Numbered from the stretch's first letter, positions 1 through 12,947 are shown. The stretch: 64,000 nucleotides of DNA from Umbelopsis ramanniana AG (GCF_025399195.1 NW_026252141.1:105454-169453); one strand, 5' to 3'. A program made the numbers and translations. The notes: generated from the letters alone by a model not told the origin.

Positions 1-40
1 CACGGTCACTTACCTCCCCCGACCTTTTTTTTCTTCGTAG

Positions 41-455
41 GCCTATTACCCTAATATCGCAAAGTCGGTTGGAGGAGGAGAGTTGAACGATGTTCATATC
101 AACGGCAAGGGAATCACCAATATCACCTTCCCATTCACCATTATTTATGATTCAACACAAGGCACAGATTCTTCCATGTTGTTAGATATTGCTACCAAAT
201 GTGGTCTGACAGGTGGAGCAAAGCAAGACATTACCATCACCTATGACCTCGCATTGACGCTCAAGGTCGGCGTGATTCCCATCACCATCACTCTACCGGA
301 GAAGACCAGTTTCCCTTGTCCCTTGGATGTAAGTTGTTGGTTGGCATGGATATGAGAAAGGACCCTGATCTAACTTGTTCATTTTACAGAGCTCTGCATT
401 AGCCAATCTTACCCTACCTGGTGGTTTGACTGGAAGTTTACCTAGCAGTGCTTAA
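41..455 (+). CDS. LEA/WHy-like beta-sandwich protein, 3' part only
   Basis: The gene enters from the left edge. An acceptor (polypyrimidine tract then TAG at 38-40) opens an exon reading AYYPNIAKSVGGGELNDVHI and on to LD at 328. A GTAAGT intron (329-389) follows, and a last exon (390-455) ends LPSSA-stop. Alternating hydrophobic strands with a D-rich turn (TIIYDSTQG) and a late KVGVIPITITL strand resemble LEA_2/WHy-type immunoglobulin-like domains found at the C-terminus of fungal membrane proteins with an N-terminal TM helix. That family assignment is from memory of the fold and was not searched. The N-terminus and start codon lie outside the window, so function cannot be stated. Confidence 0.6.
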
Positions 456-1078
456 TACATGCATGCAAAAAAAAGAAAAAATCTCTCTGTATACCAAATA
501 TCGGATTTTCCTTGCACACATCATTTCATACCTTCAAGCTTGTGTATAGTATTTCAGCTTGCCAACTACAAGCCTTATTGCATTATCCCGTTCACGTTTT
601 CACAGGAAATCCATATATAGTGTTGTTGTACATGTCTCTACAGAGTAATCTAGTTGAACACCTTGTAATAAATATACGAATCAGGAAGGACCAAGACGAT
701 GCATTTTATTCAATGGGAGCGTTTTGTTCGGGTTTAAATGGCCGCTCGGGAAACAGTAGGCGGTCATATGCGCCGGTCCATGACGAACCAACAAAGAAGC
801 CTTGAAACGTCTTATGGCTAGATACCCAAACACCAATATTCTACAAAAACTTATAGTATCATTTTTTCAGTCCATTGACTCGTTAGTTATTGATTTATCT
901 TGTTACCAGTATCTCAGTGATCGACGGACTGTGCGCCCTGCTGACGTAGACTTACGCTTCCCTTTGAGCTTAAAACCAAAGCGGCGTTTGCATTTGACAA
1001 GAGATATAAGGTCGGGGCATAATTTTGTCGTCTTTCATTATTTTTTCACTCCAGGATTTTCCAAAAGTCTGCTCCACT
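456..1078. other. intergenic, no gene seen
   Basis: AT-rich spacer holding the 3' UTR of the left gene (AATAAATATA near 667) and the promoter of the MDR reductase. Open frames here lack coding character and splice logic. No TATA box is close to the 1079 start. Confidence 0.6.
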
Positions 1079-2241
1079 ATGACTGAACAAATGCGTGCTT
1101 GGACCTTCTCGAAGCGCGGCCGGCCTCAAGACGTTTTGACTCTCGGATCCGTAGCCAAGCCAACCATCACGTCTCCTGACCAAGTTCTGATTAAAGTCGC
1201 TTGCACGTCCCTCTTTTCGTCCTACAAAGCCATCATGGCTTTACTGCCTGTCTCGGCTAGTCAAAAAAGAATCCCCGAAGCCGAGTTTTCCGGAGAAATC
1301 GTCGAGTATGGCGAGAATGTGCGAGAAGAGCTCAAAGTGCCTGGTGTTGCCGTCTTTGGATTGACTATACCCATGGAACCCAAGACAGAGTTGCTCCGCT
1401 TCATGCGCAACCCTAACGGCACTCTCACAGAGTACATTGTTATCAGGCAAAATCTGATCGTTCCTAAACCAGCTAATATGTCTTTTGAGGAAGCTTCCGG
1501 TATGGCTGGCATGGGCGCTACAGCCCTTCAGTTCGTCGATGCAGCCAAGTTGAATGCGGGAGACTATGTGCTTGTCAACGGTGGAAGTGGAGCGGTTGGA
1601 ATGCTGCTTCTTCAGCTGTTGAAGAAGGTGGTGGGACCGGAAGGCAAAGTCGTGGCAACCTGCTCGGGATCAAAGAAAGATGTCGTCTTGCAGTATGCTG
1701 ACGAAGCCATTGATTACCGTGCCCATGCGCCAGTACACACCTATCTCGCCCAAGAGTACGGCACCCGCAAGTTCGACGCTATCATTGACGCAGCCAGTAC
1801 CCAAGAGCTATACGACCATTCACCGGAATACCTAAATGAAGGCAAACTTTTCCTAGACATGTCCGCCAAGCACCCTGTTGATCGAGGCTGGCAGTACAGT
1901 GATCTCCTCCCCCTCATAGCCAACCAAATCAAAAATAACTTTTGGCCAGCCTTCCTGGGTGGCGTTCCACGAAAATATATGTTCATCAGCGGCACGCCCG
2001 ACCTAAAGACCCTCCAGAAAATTCGCGAGCTCATAGAGGATGGCACCTTCAAAGGCACCGTCGACTCTATTTGGGGCATGGATGAGGTCATACAGGTAAG
2101 AGATAGCCATGGTGAATAAGCATCCGTCACTCGATGAGACATGTAACACTTTCCAATTTGCAGGCTTATGATAGATTCACTGGCCCTGATGCGCGAGGAC
2201 GAGTGGTAGTGGATGTCCGACGGGATAAATTTCATTCATAA
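1079..2241 (+). CDS. MDR-superfamily NAD(P)-dependent oxidoreductase (quinone reductase / YIM1 / RTN4IP1-like)
   Basis: Predicted zinc-independent medium-chain dehydrogenase/reductase of 364 residues. It has an N-terminal GroES-like domain (about residues 10-130) and a Rossmann domain whose nucleotide-binding glycine loop reads NGGSGAVGMLLLQLLKK. The later YADEAIDYRA and FDAIIDAAS segments are typical of this family. No structural-zinc Cys cluster is visible, which favours the quinone-reductase/RTN4IP1/Yim1 branch over classical alcohol dehydrogenases. Exon 1 is 1079-2095 and exon 2 is 2164-2241. The GTAAGA intron joins in frame (VIQ/AYDRF), removing the early stop that an unspliced reading would meet. 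The ATG at 1079 is chosen because MTEQMRAW is the usual start pattern; an upstream in-frame extension has no Met. The physiological substrate is unknown. It converges with the channel gene, 316 bp downstream. Confidence 0.85.
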
Positions 2242-2556
2242 GGCAGCAACTAGGGGTGTGCGGCCTGGTATATGCATACATCTTTGAGCCAATGTGCCAC
2301 TTACTCGACGGATACCATTTTACATTCACCTCATGATGGATTGCTTTAAAGGAACAGTATCGTGCCAAACACAGTCCTTTAATAAACCGGAGCATCTGAT
2401 TTCCTTATACCATACCGATGAAATTGATTGCTTCTTATATTTTGCTGCCGGGGCATGACACTATTTACAAATGCTTATATTTTGAATGCTTCCTATAAAT
2501 TAAAATTTTGAAAAGAATCTCGAAGCTGGCTTATACATTCATTTAATACAAGCTCA

Positions 2557-5500
2557 CTACTTGGGTCGGCCTCCACGCCAGGCATTCTTTTTCGTTTTCG
2601 ATCCAGAAGAGGACACAGTGGCAAGCAGAAGCAGCCGCTTGTTTTCATTTTGAGCTGCAACCAAGCTTTGCCGTAACCTTTGGACTTCCTGTTTAGCGTA
2701 CTTGAGGCTGTTCTGGAGCTGTTCCAATTCGTCCTGGATCATCTTGGCCGCAGGGTACGCTAGGTCTCGCAGGGGGATGCGTTTGAGCACCATGATGTTC
2801 TGCGCAAGTTCAGCCTCCTGTCTTGCCCGCACTTCCCACTGAATTGCCTCCGACACCTCAGCAGCATAATGCACGAATTCAGGGAAATACTGATGGTTCC
2901 GGCGACTGACCATCCAATACAATTCAACCTCAGCAATACTATGGGCCCAGTCCTAAATACGCATAGATCAGTACGGTACGGCTGCATGCATTGTGGACAG
3001 AATACCAAGACAGTACCTTCAGCCATCGCTGGCGGCCTTCTGAATCAACTTTCGAGACAATATTGCTCATAAGAGCAATCAGGACGTTGAGGACAATAAT
3101 GGCGGTAAATATCAGAAAGAGGATACGCAGTCCATCGGTGGACGGAACCCCATCCCATTGGTTGTAGGCATCGCCATCACTGGCTAGTAGGTAGTAGGTG
3201 TATTTGAGCGAAGAGAAGATGGAGTTGAAATTAGACGTGTTGTTGTGGCTGATCAAGTACATCTGGTCTCCCCAGCTATCCTCTTGGAACGGCTGGCCAA
3301 GCACCACAACCATGGCATGCGAGAAGGCAATCAAGATAAGCTGTAGCATAAGGAAGAAAGGCGTAATGTGGCGACCGATTTCAATGATTGTAGCCACCAT
3401 AATACCTGCAGTGGCGCACGGTAGGAACGAGGGTCAGCGGTGTTGGATATTGAATGAAGGTATGGAGCTACTGTTCTTACCATAGTTTTTGAATACGCGT
3501 AGTTGCAATATAATTTTCAGCCATAATATCTAATAGAAACGCGCAAGAGTGAAAACACCAATATCAGTATAGAAGGCATGCACAGGGATGGAAACGAAGT
3601 ATGTGTATAAGCGTTTGATTACATTAAAGTACTTACCAAAACAGAGTATGCACCAATGGACCTCAAGTAATAGTCATCCACATCATGCAGGACCAAAATA
3701 GAGTGCACAACCGGCATCAGAAAGGCGCCTGATGATAGGGTGAGTCTTTTGTGTTTTACGTAATGTCCATTTGTGATCACTTACCTATATCAATATAATT
3801 GTATGGCGACCAAAAGTACTGCTCATGCTCACTGATCATTTGTCGAACTTCTTGGAGAAAGAAGAGGATACCAAGGAAACAAACAACGGCCAGCCATGAT
3901 TTCTGCTGGGCTGGATCCCGCGTCAACGATATGGCAAAGATGATAAGGTACAAAATGTACGAAGCTGTAATAGCAATATATCTTGTCCTTTTTGGACACG
4001 TCGATGTTAAAAGGTGCGTTTGTGGAGCTGGTCGGGTCGATCATGCTAATAAACCGGTGGTGCTATTCTTACCTTGCAAAGGTTTTCCATTTACTGCAAA
4101 CACCGAGGAGAAATGCAGTTAAGATGAGTATAAACAGGTAGAAGGAACGTAAATATAATGTTGAAGGACAGTGGCTAAAATACTTACTAAACCAACAGCG
4201 GTTCAATGGCTGGAGCTTCGAACATACAATCATACTCGTTTCTATGTATGAGCAGAAGTTTAATAAGATAGCATAATACCTTTGGTCCAGAAAAACAGTG
4301 TAGCGTCAACTTACATGGCAATTTCAGCAAAGATGCTACGGTGAGGCATGAACAGTGTCCGTATCCAAGACTCCTCTATCTCTGGATATGTTGATATACC
4401 AGGAAGCGGCAGAACGCATTGGAACACTGAAAGGGCAAGTTAAAGTCAGCGTGAACATTCCACCCCTCGTGTTGTGCAAACTGGATCCCTTCCTTACCTC
4501 TCTCTTCAACGCTTGCTTTGAGCCAGCTCTGAAGTTTCAAAAGCAGAGCTGGTATTCGAAAGTAGCCAGATTGCGCTATTTTCATTATAGTGGTTGGTCC
4601 TAGTTCCCTTTCACACTTTTGAAACTCTTGCCACGCTGCTAGGTGATACGTGGGTCTCTTCCCTCCTGCTCTCAAATAGATCAGATTCATGTTCTGATAT
4701 GGAGACTGGATGGCCTATAGTGTTAAGTATCTGGTATCATTTCACCCTTCGCTGATTTCATGACTTACCGTTTTGTGCAGGATGGGAACAAAGGAAATGG
4801 CGGCCATGAAGTTGCGGACGAGATCAGGTTGGTTGCGGACAAGGTACTCCCCCTGCGACGGTGTCACCAGATGATTGACAATGGTTCCAATGGATCGAAC
4901 ACTGTGCAGCGCCGGCTCAAAATGGCCAATACCGCTGTAGGCATCTCGATGGTAGGGACCTATTCTAGCAACTTGAGACTCTACCATTTCAATGGCTCTT
5001 GCTGACTTGTTCGATTTACTTCCAGCGTTATAAAAAGCAAGAAACTCCTCTACAAGGTCGAAGAGACGATTTAGTACACTGCTTTGCGAACCATAACCAC
5101 AGGCACTCATCCGCCATCATGCTCACCTTGATCTACTATTCTGTCTACATGCTGGGGTTGTGCAGAGAGGATTTCATTTACCGGCCATCCACTTAATATA
5201 TGTTTTGTGTAGTCTAGGCAAGATGTTAGTGAGCATTTTCAACTCCAGTTGCTGACTGATAGCGCTCCATATAGTATGTTACTTCACACTTACCATCGTA
5301 ATACTCTTTTCCATTGTACTCGGCAGCTTGCATGGACGTTATGCGAGTGATGTTGAAGCAGCGAGCAACTAGATCCGATACACACCGTTGGTGATCAGGA
5401 AATTGACTGAGCTCAGGGACGACCAATGACGCTAACAACCCTATCCAATGCTTATTTCGCTCCGTCATCAGCGGCAGGCGCAGGAAAAAATTCCTGGTAG

Positions 5501-8140
5501 TGAAGGAGGTCGGCACTGTGCATGTAATGTGCAGTAGCGGTGGTAGCCCTGGCGCCATTAGCATGTGGACATCAGCAATGGAATATGCATTGTCTATGGG
5601 CGGCTTCCAAGCAAAAAAGCAAGATACTAATCCATCCTGGTCGATTTCTCTTCCAAGAAGAAAGCGGTCAAAGACCGTGATACATGTGGAGGTCATGCCG
5701 GGCAGAAAGAAGCAACAGCGCACATCATCACATTCGCCAATCACATGGGCTATATGGTTTACCGTCGTGTCGTCCACCAAGCATACTTGAGTACCGTTTG
5801 ATACTAGGCGATAGCCTTTTGGCGATCCTGAGGAAGCCGCCGCCGAAAGCTAAAGAGGGGGAGAGGGGGATGTATGAGAAACGATCCATGGAATATGGGC
5901 TAGACCGCTAAAGCACCTCTTACCGAGAGATTGGACATGAGCCACTGGCACCTTGGGGCAGCTACAAACTTGTCGGGTGATGTAGGCCAGAAGTTGACCG
6001 CCGACGGCGTAAGCAGCATACTTTCCATTTTGATGTCCATGGAGATATGGAACAGCGTCCAAGCGCCATGGATCTTTGAAAAAGCTAATTCCTGGGCCAC
6101 TCTTATGGACGGTGTTTCCAACTTTTCTTTGCCGTTGCCAGATTCTTCAACCTTATTGTCGTGGGCGGGAAATTCGTTCAGATCATCACAAAACAGGTGT
6201 CCTATCAGGTTGGCTTGGATGGCCACATTATCATAGTGAGGCAGGCCGTGCTAAGAAGGAGGAGCATGAATGAAGTGTAGAATGTGATAAACGGCAGGAA
6301 AATGCGACACGTACCCTCACTTTCCTCAGTGCTTTTCTAGCAATGTAACTGGCCGTTTCAAATGGATACTCTGCGTCGTAATCAAAGACTCCCGTGTCGC
6401 TTTTCGTGCAAAAAATATCACCCACTCCGTACCCATCTGGACATCGAACAATCTCTATATTACCAGCTGAGAGAACGTAGTTAACTTAGCCAGTGCTTCC
6501 AAGTAACATTTTTTTGGCAACACCTTGGCGACCTTACCGGTGCTACTGAACATAAAGTATTTTCCATTGGTGCGTCGAAGCAAGTCCAATACCAGGTCAG
6601 AAGGCAGCTGACAGCCTTTTCTAGGAGCCCTTAAACTCCAAGCCAACTTCCATTCGGGCCCTGTCATGCATTTCACGCCATTGTCGTTGACAACGTAATA
6701 GCTGTCGGGGTTATGCAAGAACACACCATAGCCGTCCAAAGTAATGACATGCTGACCATTGCTACTTAGCAAGACAGAAAACGGTTGGCGTTCCAAGGCT
6801 TCTTTGGATCCAAGCACGGGATCGACATCAGTGAGGTAGGCAGTGTAGGAAAGAGCGACGCATCGATGCTGAATAGACCACGAGACGTTCTTCAAGCGGA
6901 CCTTTTTGGCGGTCAAGTCCACGGTTTGATCAAATATCTGCTGCCAGCCGACCATGACTTCTCCATTTTTTTTAGTCTTGACCGATTCGTACACGCATAG
7001 AAACACCCGCCCTGGATTGACTTTGCTGAGACAGGCAATGCTGATGATATCCTCTTGTGATTCAAGACACGTTGCCTCGATCCGTTCCGAGAACTGTACA
7101 CTTAGGCCAGCTAGTGACTGTTCGGGCTGTAGATCAAGTGTGCCATTTAATCCAGGTACAAAGTACTTTGAAACCACAGTTGACGACAAATCGAACGATG
7201 ACCCATTGGCAATATGAAAGGACCTTGATTTGTTGGTATCCATGAGGCCAAAGCCTAGTTTCCTCAATATGCCGCGGATTTGCTTATTGATGCTGTTCTC
7301 GATCTCATCCGCCCACTCCCAATGTAACTGTTCCTGCAACCACGTGGTCCATTCGGTCCTCGTCCGAGTATCGCTTATAATATCCTGCGCGCAGCAGCAT
7401 AATAATCGATCAAGGTGGTCGAGAATATCCAGCAGGATGTCCATATCGTAGGTGGAGAAGGCTCTGTAGGCAGCAAAGAGCATGTGCGTCCCGCTGTAGA
7501 CGTTTTTGGGAAAATAGTCACCAGATGATATCCACGCGCCTAGAATTAATTGCGCTTCGAAGCATCCGTCTTTGGCTTGCAGATACATATCCTTGGCCGA
7601 AGGATAGTTGTATAAACTATACTCGTCAACCATGCCTACCAGCAGCTGCATGAAGCTGATGCCTGACGCTGTGATGCTTCCCGACGTCAGAACACTAGGT
7701 GGTGGTTGGGATGGATTGGGAACAGGTGGTACATTGATTTCTTGCGAATTCTCAGATATCAACTTTATGAGACGGTCTCGAAGCGTTGTTTCTTGGAAAT
7801 AGACATCGTTGACTACTTTGGCCAGTCGATGGATGGAGATGGGTGGTAAGGCCTGTGGTCTGGTACTTGCGAATTCCATCAGACCATCAGCAGCTTGCTG
7901 CCATTGTTGAAAATACACATGTTCCTCAATCATCGCAAAGCGCTTTTGCACTTCTGTCCACAAAACCTTGTCCATACTGCTGTCATTTGTTCCTGAGCTG
8001 CTCGACCTCGTCTCGCCTTCCGTTGGCAAACGAAGATTCATATTCAAAACTGTGTCCGTTCGATTGTACACCGTTGGGACAGCGGGATTATGATTCATGA
8101 TGGCGTTCAAATGAGGAAGAAAGAAGAGTGGGGTGTTCAT
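2557..8140 (-). CDS. TRP-like cation channel with long N-terminal beta-propeller-like region
   Basis: One gene read across many short introns. The first exon (8140 to about 6550) gives about 530 residues. Its join FMFSST/AGNIEIVRCPDGYG uses a GTAAGG donor and CTCAG acceptor, and later joins (KALRKVR/, MSNLS/, YDG/D, VDQ/EEFLAFY, ILHKT/, SVEER/) all keep frame. Repeated short beta-like stretches with D/G turns suggest a degenerate WD-like propeller. The C-terminal third has membrane helices (ASYILYLIIFAISL, WLAVVCFLGILFFL), then ILWLKIILQLRVFKNYG, ITPFFLMLQLILIAFSHAM, a pore-loop-like YLLASDGDAYNQW and LFLIFTAIIVLNVLIALMSN, then a TRP-like helix and a coiled coil ending RGGRPK. Known: this ion-transport fold is a TRP/polycystin-type non-selective Ca-permeable channel. 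Inference: a vacuolar or plasma-membrane Ca channel. I estimate 1,400-1,500 aa in total. The start at 8140 is the first ATG after an in-frame stop; MNHNP 14 codons on is an alternative. Confidence 0.75.
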
Positions 8141-8361
8141 TCTTATAGCATGGCTTACTGCAAGTGATGCTCATCATACGGCCATGAGCTGCACGTGAAC
8201 AGGTGATGGGGGTTAGCACTTTCGACGTACCGGTGATCTCCAACATGTCATAAGGTAGTGGGTTATATATGCGTCTACATAAGGGAATACGGGTTTATTA
8301 CAAATGGCATGTTTCTCTATAGCAACTTGGCTAGTAAATCTAGATTGGATGGGGCTCTGCA

Positions 8362-9842
8362 TTACTCCGGTTTACCAGAAGAATACTCTACAACGGCATA
8401 TTTGCCTCCACAGCGCCATTCCAAAGGAGTGGCTGTTTGTTCGATCTTTTCCTGCACACCTTCTTTCAATCCACAAATGACATCGGCCTTGTTGGTACGC
8501 AAGCTGCAGATGGAGGTGAAATGTTCGCTAAGGTCTTCACCCAAGGCGGTGTTGAAAGGCGTAGTCACGGGCCACTTGCAGTCATAGGTGAGCTTTCTAA
8601 AGTTCAAGTCACCCTTGAAGAACACCAATTGGGAGTTGTTGGCCAAATCGGCAAACAGCTCGGGGGCTTCCTCTCGAAGATGTCGGTAGGCAAGACCACT
8701 GCACCAAAATGGATGAGACGTGATGACCCATTGGCCATTCTTGATATAGTCTTGCCAGCGAGAGGCAAGGGCTTGCAAAGCGGCAACATCGTCTTGACTA
8801 GGCGAGCAAGAGGCGAAAAACTCGGGGTTGAAGCAACTCTCCAACAAATTGGAAAAGTCGTCCTCAATGACATCGGACACGAACCAGGGAATGGTTTTGC
8901 AGTGGAAGACAATCTTCTCTGCCTTCTTTGTCTGGACCAACCAGTCAGCAAGTACAAGATCGACGAACAACTCAAAGCCTAAAGGTTTACGTCAGGTTAG
9001 GTCCTTCACCTCATGGGACAGCAGCAGCCTTTGTACTCACCAGCATTATCCAGAACAAAATCCACACGAGCATTCTTAAGACCCTTGACATGGTTCCAGA
9101 CCTTATCAATATCATTGACCACAATGTTCTTCTCTTGCTCTTCGAGCTTTTCCTTGCCAGTGGCTTGAAGATTACGAATGTCCTCTTGGCTCATGTTGGT
9201 GAGCAAGCTGAGATCGTGAGCATTACCCCAGAGACAAACCTGCATGAGCTCATGGAACAAGATCTGGTTTTGTTCCTCAGTCTGAGCATCAAGAAGCTTG
9301 GAGAACTTTTGAGCAAGTTCGAACACGGCACCAAACGAACCCTTGAACGTGGCGTTCTTTTGTGACAAGAAGGGATCATAATCCTTCCAGGTTGTGGAAA
9401 GGTTGTACAGTTCTCTCAATCGTCGGTACATCAAACACTCATTGTAAAGCCAGCTACCATCGAACCAAGTGCTGTTGGGAAAGTACGTAGCGATCTGTTG
9501 GTTCCAGACCGCAACGTCCGGCTGGCCATCCTCCTTGAGTGGTCTAAACAGAGAGCAAAAACGTAAGGCTTTCATCCCTTGTCGAAGACCCCCCTCCCCA
9601 CCTACTTACCTGATTTGACGGTCGTGCTCGATTTCATACTTGAGAGTGGAAACACCTTCCACGATAGCCTTGCCTTCCTTGACCTTGGTATCATCTGTCT
9701 CTTTGGCATAGGCTTTGCACATATCATCAATGACACTTGTCAAAATGACGGGCCAACGTCTAGCGGTGGTATCCCATGCAAAGCTTCCCTTCTCGCTGGC
9801 TCTGTAGGCAGGACAAGGAGGGTTGTTTGGAGTGACAGGCAT
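8362..9842 (-). CDS. ARMT1-like damage-control phosphatase (DUF89)
   Basis: Three exons give about 455 residues: MPVTPNNPPCPAYRASEKGS to about 9606, then about 9545-9042, then about 8980-8362. Family signatures are all present: an N-terminal RWPVILTSVIDD helix, TWFDGSWLYNECLMYRRL, the metal-site VDFVLDNAG/FELFVDL spanning an exon join, KGDLNFRKL, and RTNKADVICGL near the C-terminus. Known family role: metal-dependent DUF89 proteins remove phosphate from damaged or over-reactive phosphometabolites (fructose-1-phosphate-type substrates in the yeast YMR027W and human ARMT1 group). The Asp and Asn of DNAG and the Asp of KGDLN are the metal and catalytic residues and are intact. It is probably cytosolic, with no signal or TM segment. 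The ATG at 9842 is the only one giving the conserved N-terminus. Confidence 0.9.
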
Positions 9843-10084
9843 GGTTATTTCAACAGGGAAGAATAATGAAGTTTAGATTATGGCAGGGTGAAGTATTTAA
9901 TGCCAGTCACTCACGTCATTCCATTGGCGGCGATTCAAAAAAGGTTGATTAGAGAGTGGTTGCCAGGCACAAAGGTAAGAAGCACTATCGATAACCGCTA
10001 TTTACTTTAAAGCGTATAGCTCGTCTTCTATGGAACAAAAGATAAAGCGTCATATTTTTTATTCTATCAAAGCACTATAATATT

Positions 10085-11702
10085 TTACACTGTAAATCCG
10101 ACAGATTCTCGGATCTTTTGAACCAACGCACGCTTCATAAATTGCTCCTTGCTTAGTGCTCTCGTGAGCTATAGAGAAAATCCAAGGTTAGCGCGCATTG
10201 ATATTATATTGTAGCTAGCGATAAGAATCCTACCTTCATAAACGTGGCCAAGTCAATCACCTCACTGTTCAACGCTCGACTAAGGTAGTAGATAGTATCG
10301 ACGATAGCATTGTCTTCCGCAACCAGGTCGAAGAGCCTGCAGCCCAAGATAGATACGTTAGTGCACAATTTAGGTTCCTGTTCCGCTGCGTTACTTACTG
10401 ATTATAAACAACCGTAGTTCCGCATAGAGATTCGTCCACTTCAATATCAGGTATAGTATTTAAGTCTTCTACCGCCTTTTCCAATTCCTGGTTCTTCTGT
10501 TTGACAACCTCAATGTTGTTTTGTAACCGTTGCTTGACATCTACTAACACTTGATGTTCGTAAGCAATTTGATGTTCTCCAATGTTGAGTTGCTTGTTGG
10601 CCTCTAGTAATCGATCCATATCGACTGAGACGGTCATTTTGAATTCTTTCATTCTATCCACTAGCTTTCGATACACTTGCTGTTGCAGTGGAGTCAGGTC
10701 CCCCGGACTGGGTGCTTGCCCCGCGGGCGGTTGACCAGGCGAAGGTCGGGTGGGTGGAGAAGCTGCATTTTGATAATTTGTTTGCGATACTCCCAGGTTC
10801 TACCGAAAAAAAGCGGGATGAATGGCTTGTGGTTTCCATCGTCGCGCTAGGATGGTTACTTACCGAAAAGACCTGGCTAAGATTGTAGAAGGCAGTGCCA
10901 TCGACGGTATTCTTGACGGGGGATGGATAAGATAATGAGGCTGGAGAAGATATCTTGTTACTTGCTGGGCTATTTGTGGTGGGCATTCGAGCATTGGTGA
11001 TGGGAGGTGTGCTATTAGGTGAAGGGGTGGAGGTGTTTGGAGGTTTTGTATAAACTGGAGGTTCTTTTCCAAACACTTGTTGGAAGATAGCAATAAGTTC
11101 AGCGAGATTATGGCTCTAGACACCAAGGGGAATGAATCAATATGTGAGTGGCAAAAGAATTCTCGATCTAAAATCCTTACCACAACATCCTCTTTCCAAG
11201 TTGAAAGATATGAATGGTAGCAAAAGCCGCTAACATCCACGTTTATGCCAGGTCGTACAAGCATGTTGGAGGTAGGTCTGACGTAGAAGATAGGTGGACT
11301 CATTGGGTATTCGATAGGGATCCATATGGCGACTGGTATATTATATGGAGAAGCTCGGTAGGTGATGGGTGTGGTTCCGTACAAACAGAGCAGTAGTTGC
11401 GTATCACCGTGGTCATAGGCTATAACAGTTTGATCACTCCACATTAGTTGCATTCTGAACTGTAGTTAAAACGAAATGGCAAAGCTACTTACTATAAGTG
11501 TCCATCTTGGGCTTTAAAGACCCGTACATTTGCAAAGCGGTATCGACATCTCTAAAAGTTCTTTGTGGATCGCGGTACTATAATAGGTGTATATTTGTGT
11601 TAAAAAACAGGTGTGACAGGTGAACTATGTGCATTGCTTGGCACAAGCCCTCGGTTTACCCACCTGCTGTAGCGAAGTGAGGAGATAGTTACGAACATCC
11701 AT
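10085..11702 (-). CDS. VPS23: ESCRT-I subunit Vps23 / TSG101
   Basis: Starts MDVRNYLLTSLQQ, then the exon YRDPQRTFRDVDTALQMYGS. The next exon must enter at TYDHGDTQLLLCLYGTTPI, using an acceptor at TTATAG; a nearer acceptor would shift the frame. Together these form a UEV domain (inactive E2-like, ubiquitin-binding) with YRASPYNIPVAIWIPIEYP and VSGFCYHSYLSTW. A Pro/Ser/Thr-rich linker (about 80 residues) follows, then a coiled coil starting TPLQQQVYRKLVDRMKEF, and a C-terminal steadiness box (LFDLVAEDNAIVDTIYYLSR, RALSKEQFMKRALVQKIRE). Known role: recognises ubiquitinated cargo at endosomes and starts multivesicular-body sorting; in yeast it also takes part in the Rim101 pH pathway. Length (about 400 aa) fits fungal homologues. 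Confidence 0.92.
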
Positions 11703-11862
11703 GACTGAGAGTTCAAGCTCCGCCCGATCCTACAACTTAGGTCATCCTGGTTGACGCACGTGACTCATCGTGCTCGGTACCTCTCCACAAAGGATGCCCT
11801 GTACACATTCAACTGCAGCAAATAAAATGCAAAGTGGTTCTCTTTATGCTGTTAAATTTTAT

Positions 11863-11892
11863 CATTGAATGAATTCAAAATTTCATTCAATG
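11863..11892. repeat. inverted repeat, 11-bp arms
   Basis: CATTGAATGAA at 11863-11873 is repeated as its exact reverse complement at 11882-11892 with an 8-nt AT-rich loop. It lies just upstream of VPS23. Function unknown. Confidence 0.7.
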
Positions 11893-12276
11893 CAATCTTA
11901 CTATGAATACCTACTTATATCCTGTCGTCTCACTTTTACTGTAATTCAAATGCACGCATGGCAAAGTTGCAAAGTCTTTCACTGCCAACAAAAAATATTG
12001 ATAAAGAATTGAAAACAGCTTTTCTGCAACGAGAATGTGTAAGAACCATGGTAGCAGTTCTGATGATTGTCTTGGTTAGAAACTAGCCACATATGGGGGG
12101 TCTCGTCGATCTCACTTCAATGAGACTACTATGCACCATTAAATGTACTCGACATAAGATATTTTCAGGTAAGCAGAGCTGGTTCGCATCCAGATTTGAT
12201 TGATGGGGTTTTCCTCTTTTTCTTACAATCAGTGATGGCGCAATAGGTCACAAGTAATTGGCTTGTAATATGCTCA

Positions 12277-12312
12277 ATCGTCGGTTCCATCGTCGGCTTA
12301 ATCGTCGGCTTT
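12277..12312. repeat. 12-bp tandem repeat, three units
   Basis: Three consecutive 12-mers, ATCGTCGGTTCC, ATCGTCGGCTTA and ATCGTCGGCTTT, followed by the partial unit ATCG. The shared core is ATCGTCGG. It could be a minisatellite or a cluster of protein-binding sites. Confidence 0.8.
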
Positions 12313-12947
12313 ATCGATTTACAAACAATGTCGCGTGGGTTATGTCCGATCGATGCCTTTCAGTAAGTTTTTTTTCAACATGATATGAGCACATAATATT
12401 TGTTTGAGTACCGGCGAAGAGTACCGTTGATGATATGGTAACGCAGGCTCCTATGCCCACATCATTGAAACAGCTCATTGAGATATGCAGCTTTTAAAAA
12501 ATATGCGGTTTGCCCAAAAATTTAACATATACAATAAAACTCTGGTATTATGCTCCAGCCGAACCGACTATAAACTTTCTGTTATGTGGACTTGCCCATA
12601 TATTTTCATAAAGTTATTTATTTTAAAATGTATCTAATGTACTAAAATTGATTAAGCTTGGTGCCATCATCCTATTATCTCTATTCACAATTTGTAGATG
12701 ACCCCACCTACGCAAAGATATCATAATGCTCTCTGTGTAAAACATGGGGGTATATTTTTCAAAAATCTTACTACTGGCACTATGAAGGAAAATAAACATG
12801 TGGTTCTCGACAAGGGCTGCCATGGCCAGTCATCGTACATCTTGATGATTTTTCAATCGGTCTTCATGACGACGCTGGAAGTGCAGGATGTTCATATTGT
12901 GTTAGCATTGTAAATCAGTCAAAAGGACTTTTTTGAGCATTTTTTGC

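Noticed and set aside
5005-5110. Possible gene boundary inside the channel gene, because simple splice choices hit a stop
   Set aside because: An intron with a TACTAA branch site and CCTTGTAG acceptor joins VDQ to EEFLAFY in frame, so one continuous gene is the better reading.
8437-8982. 181-codon plus-strand frame
   Set aside because: Antisense to the last exon of the ARMT1-like gene, which carries the family motifs.
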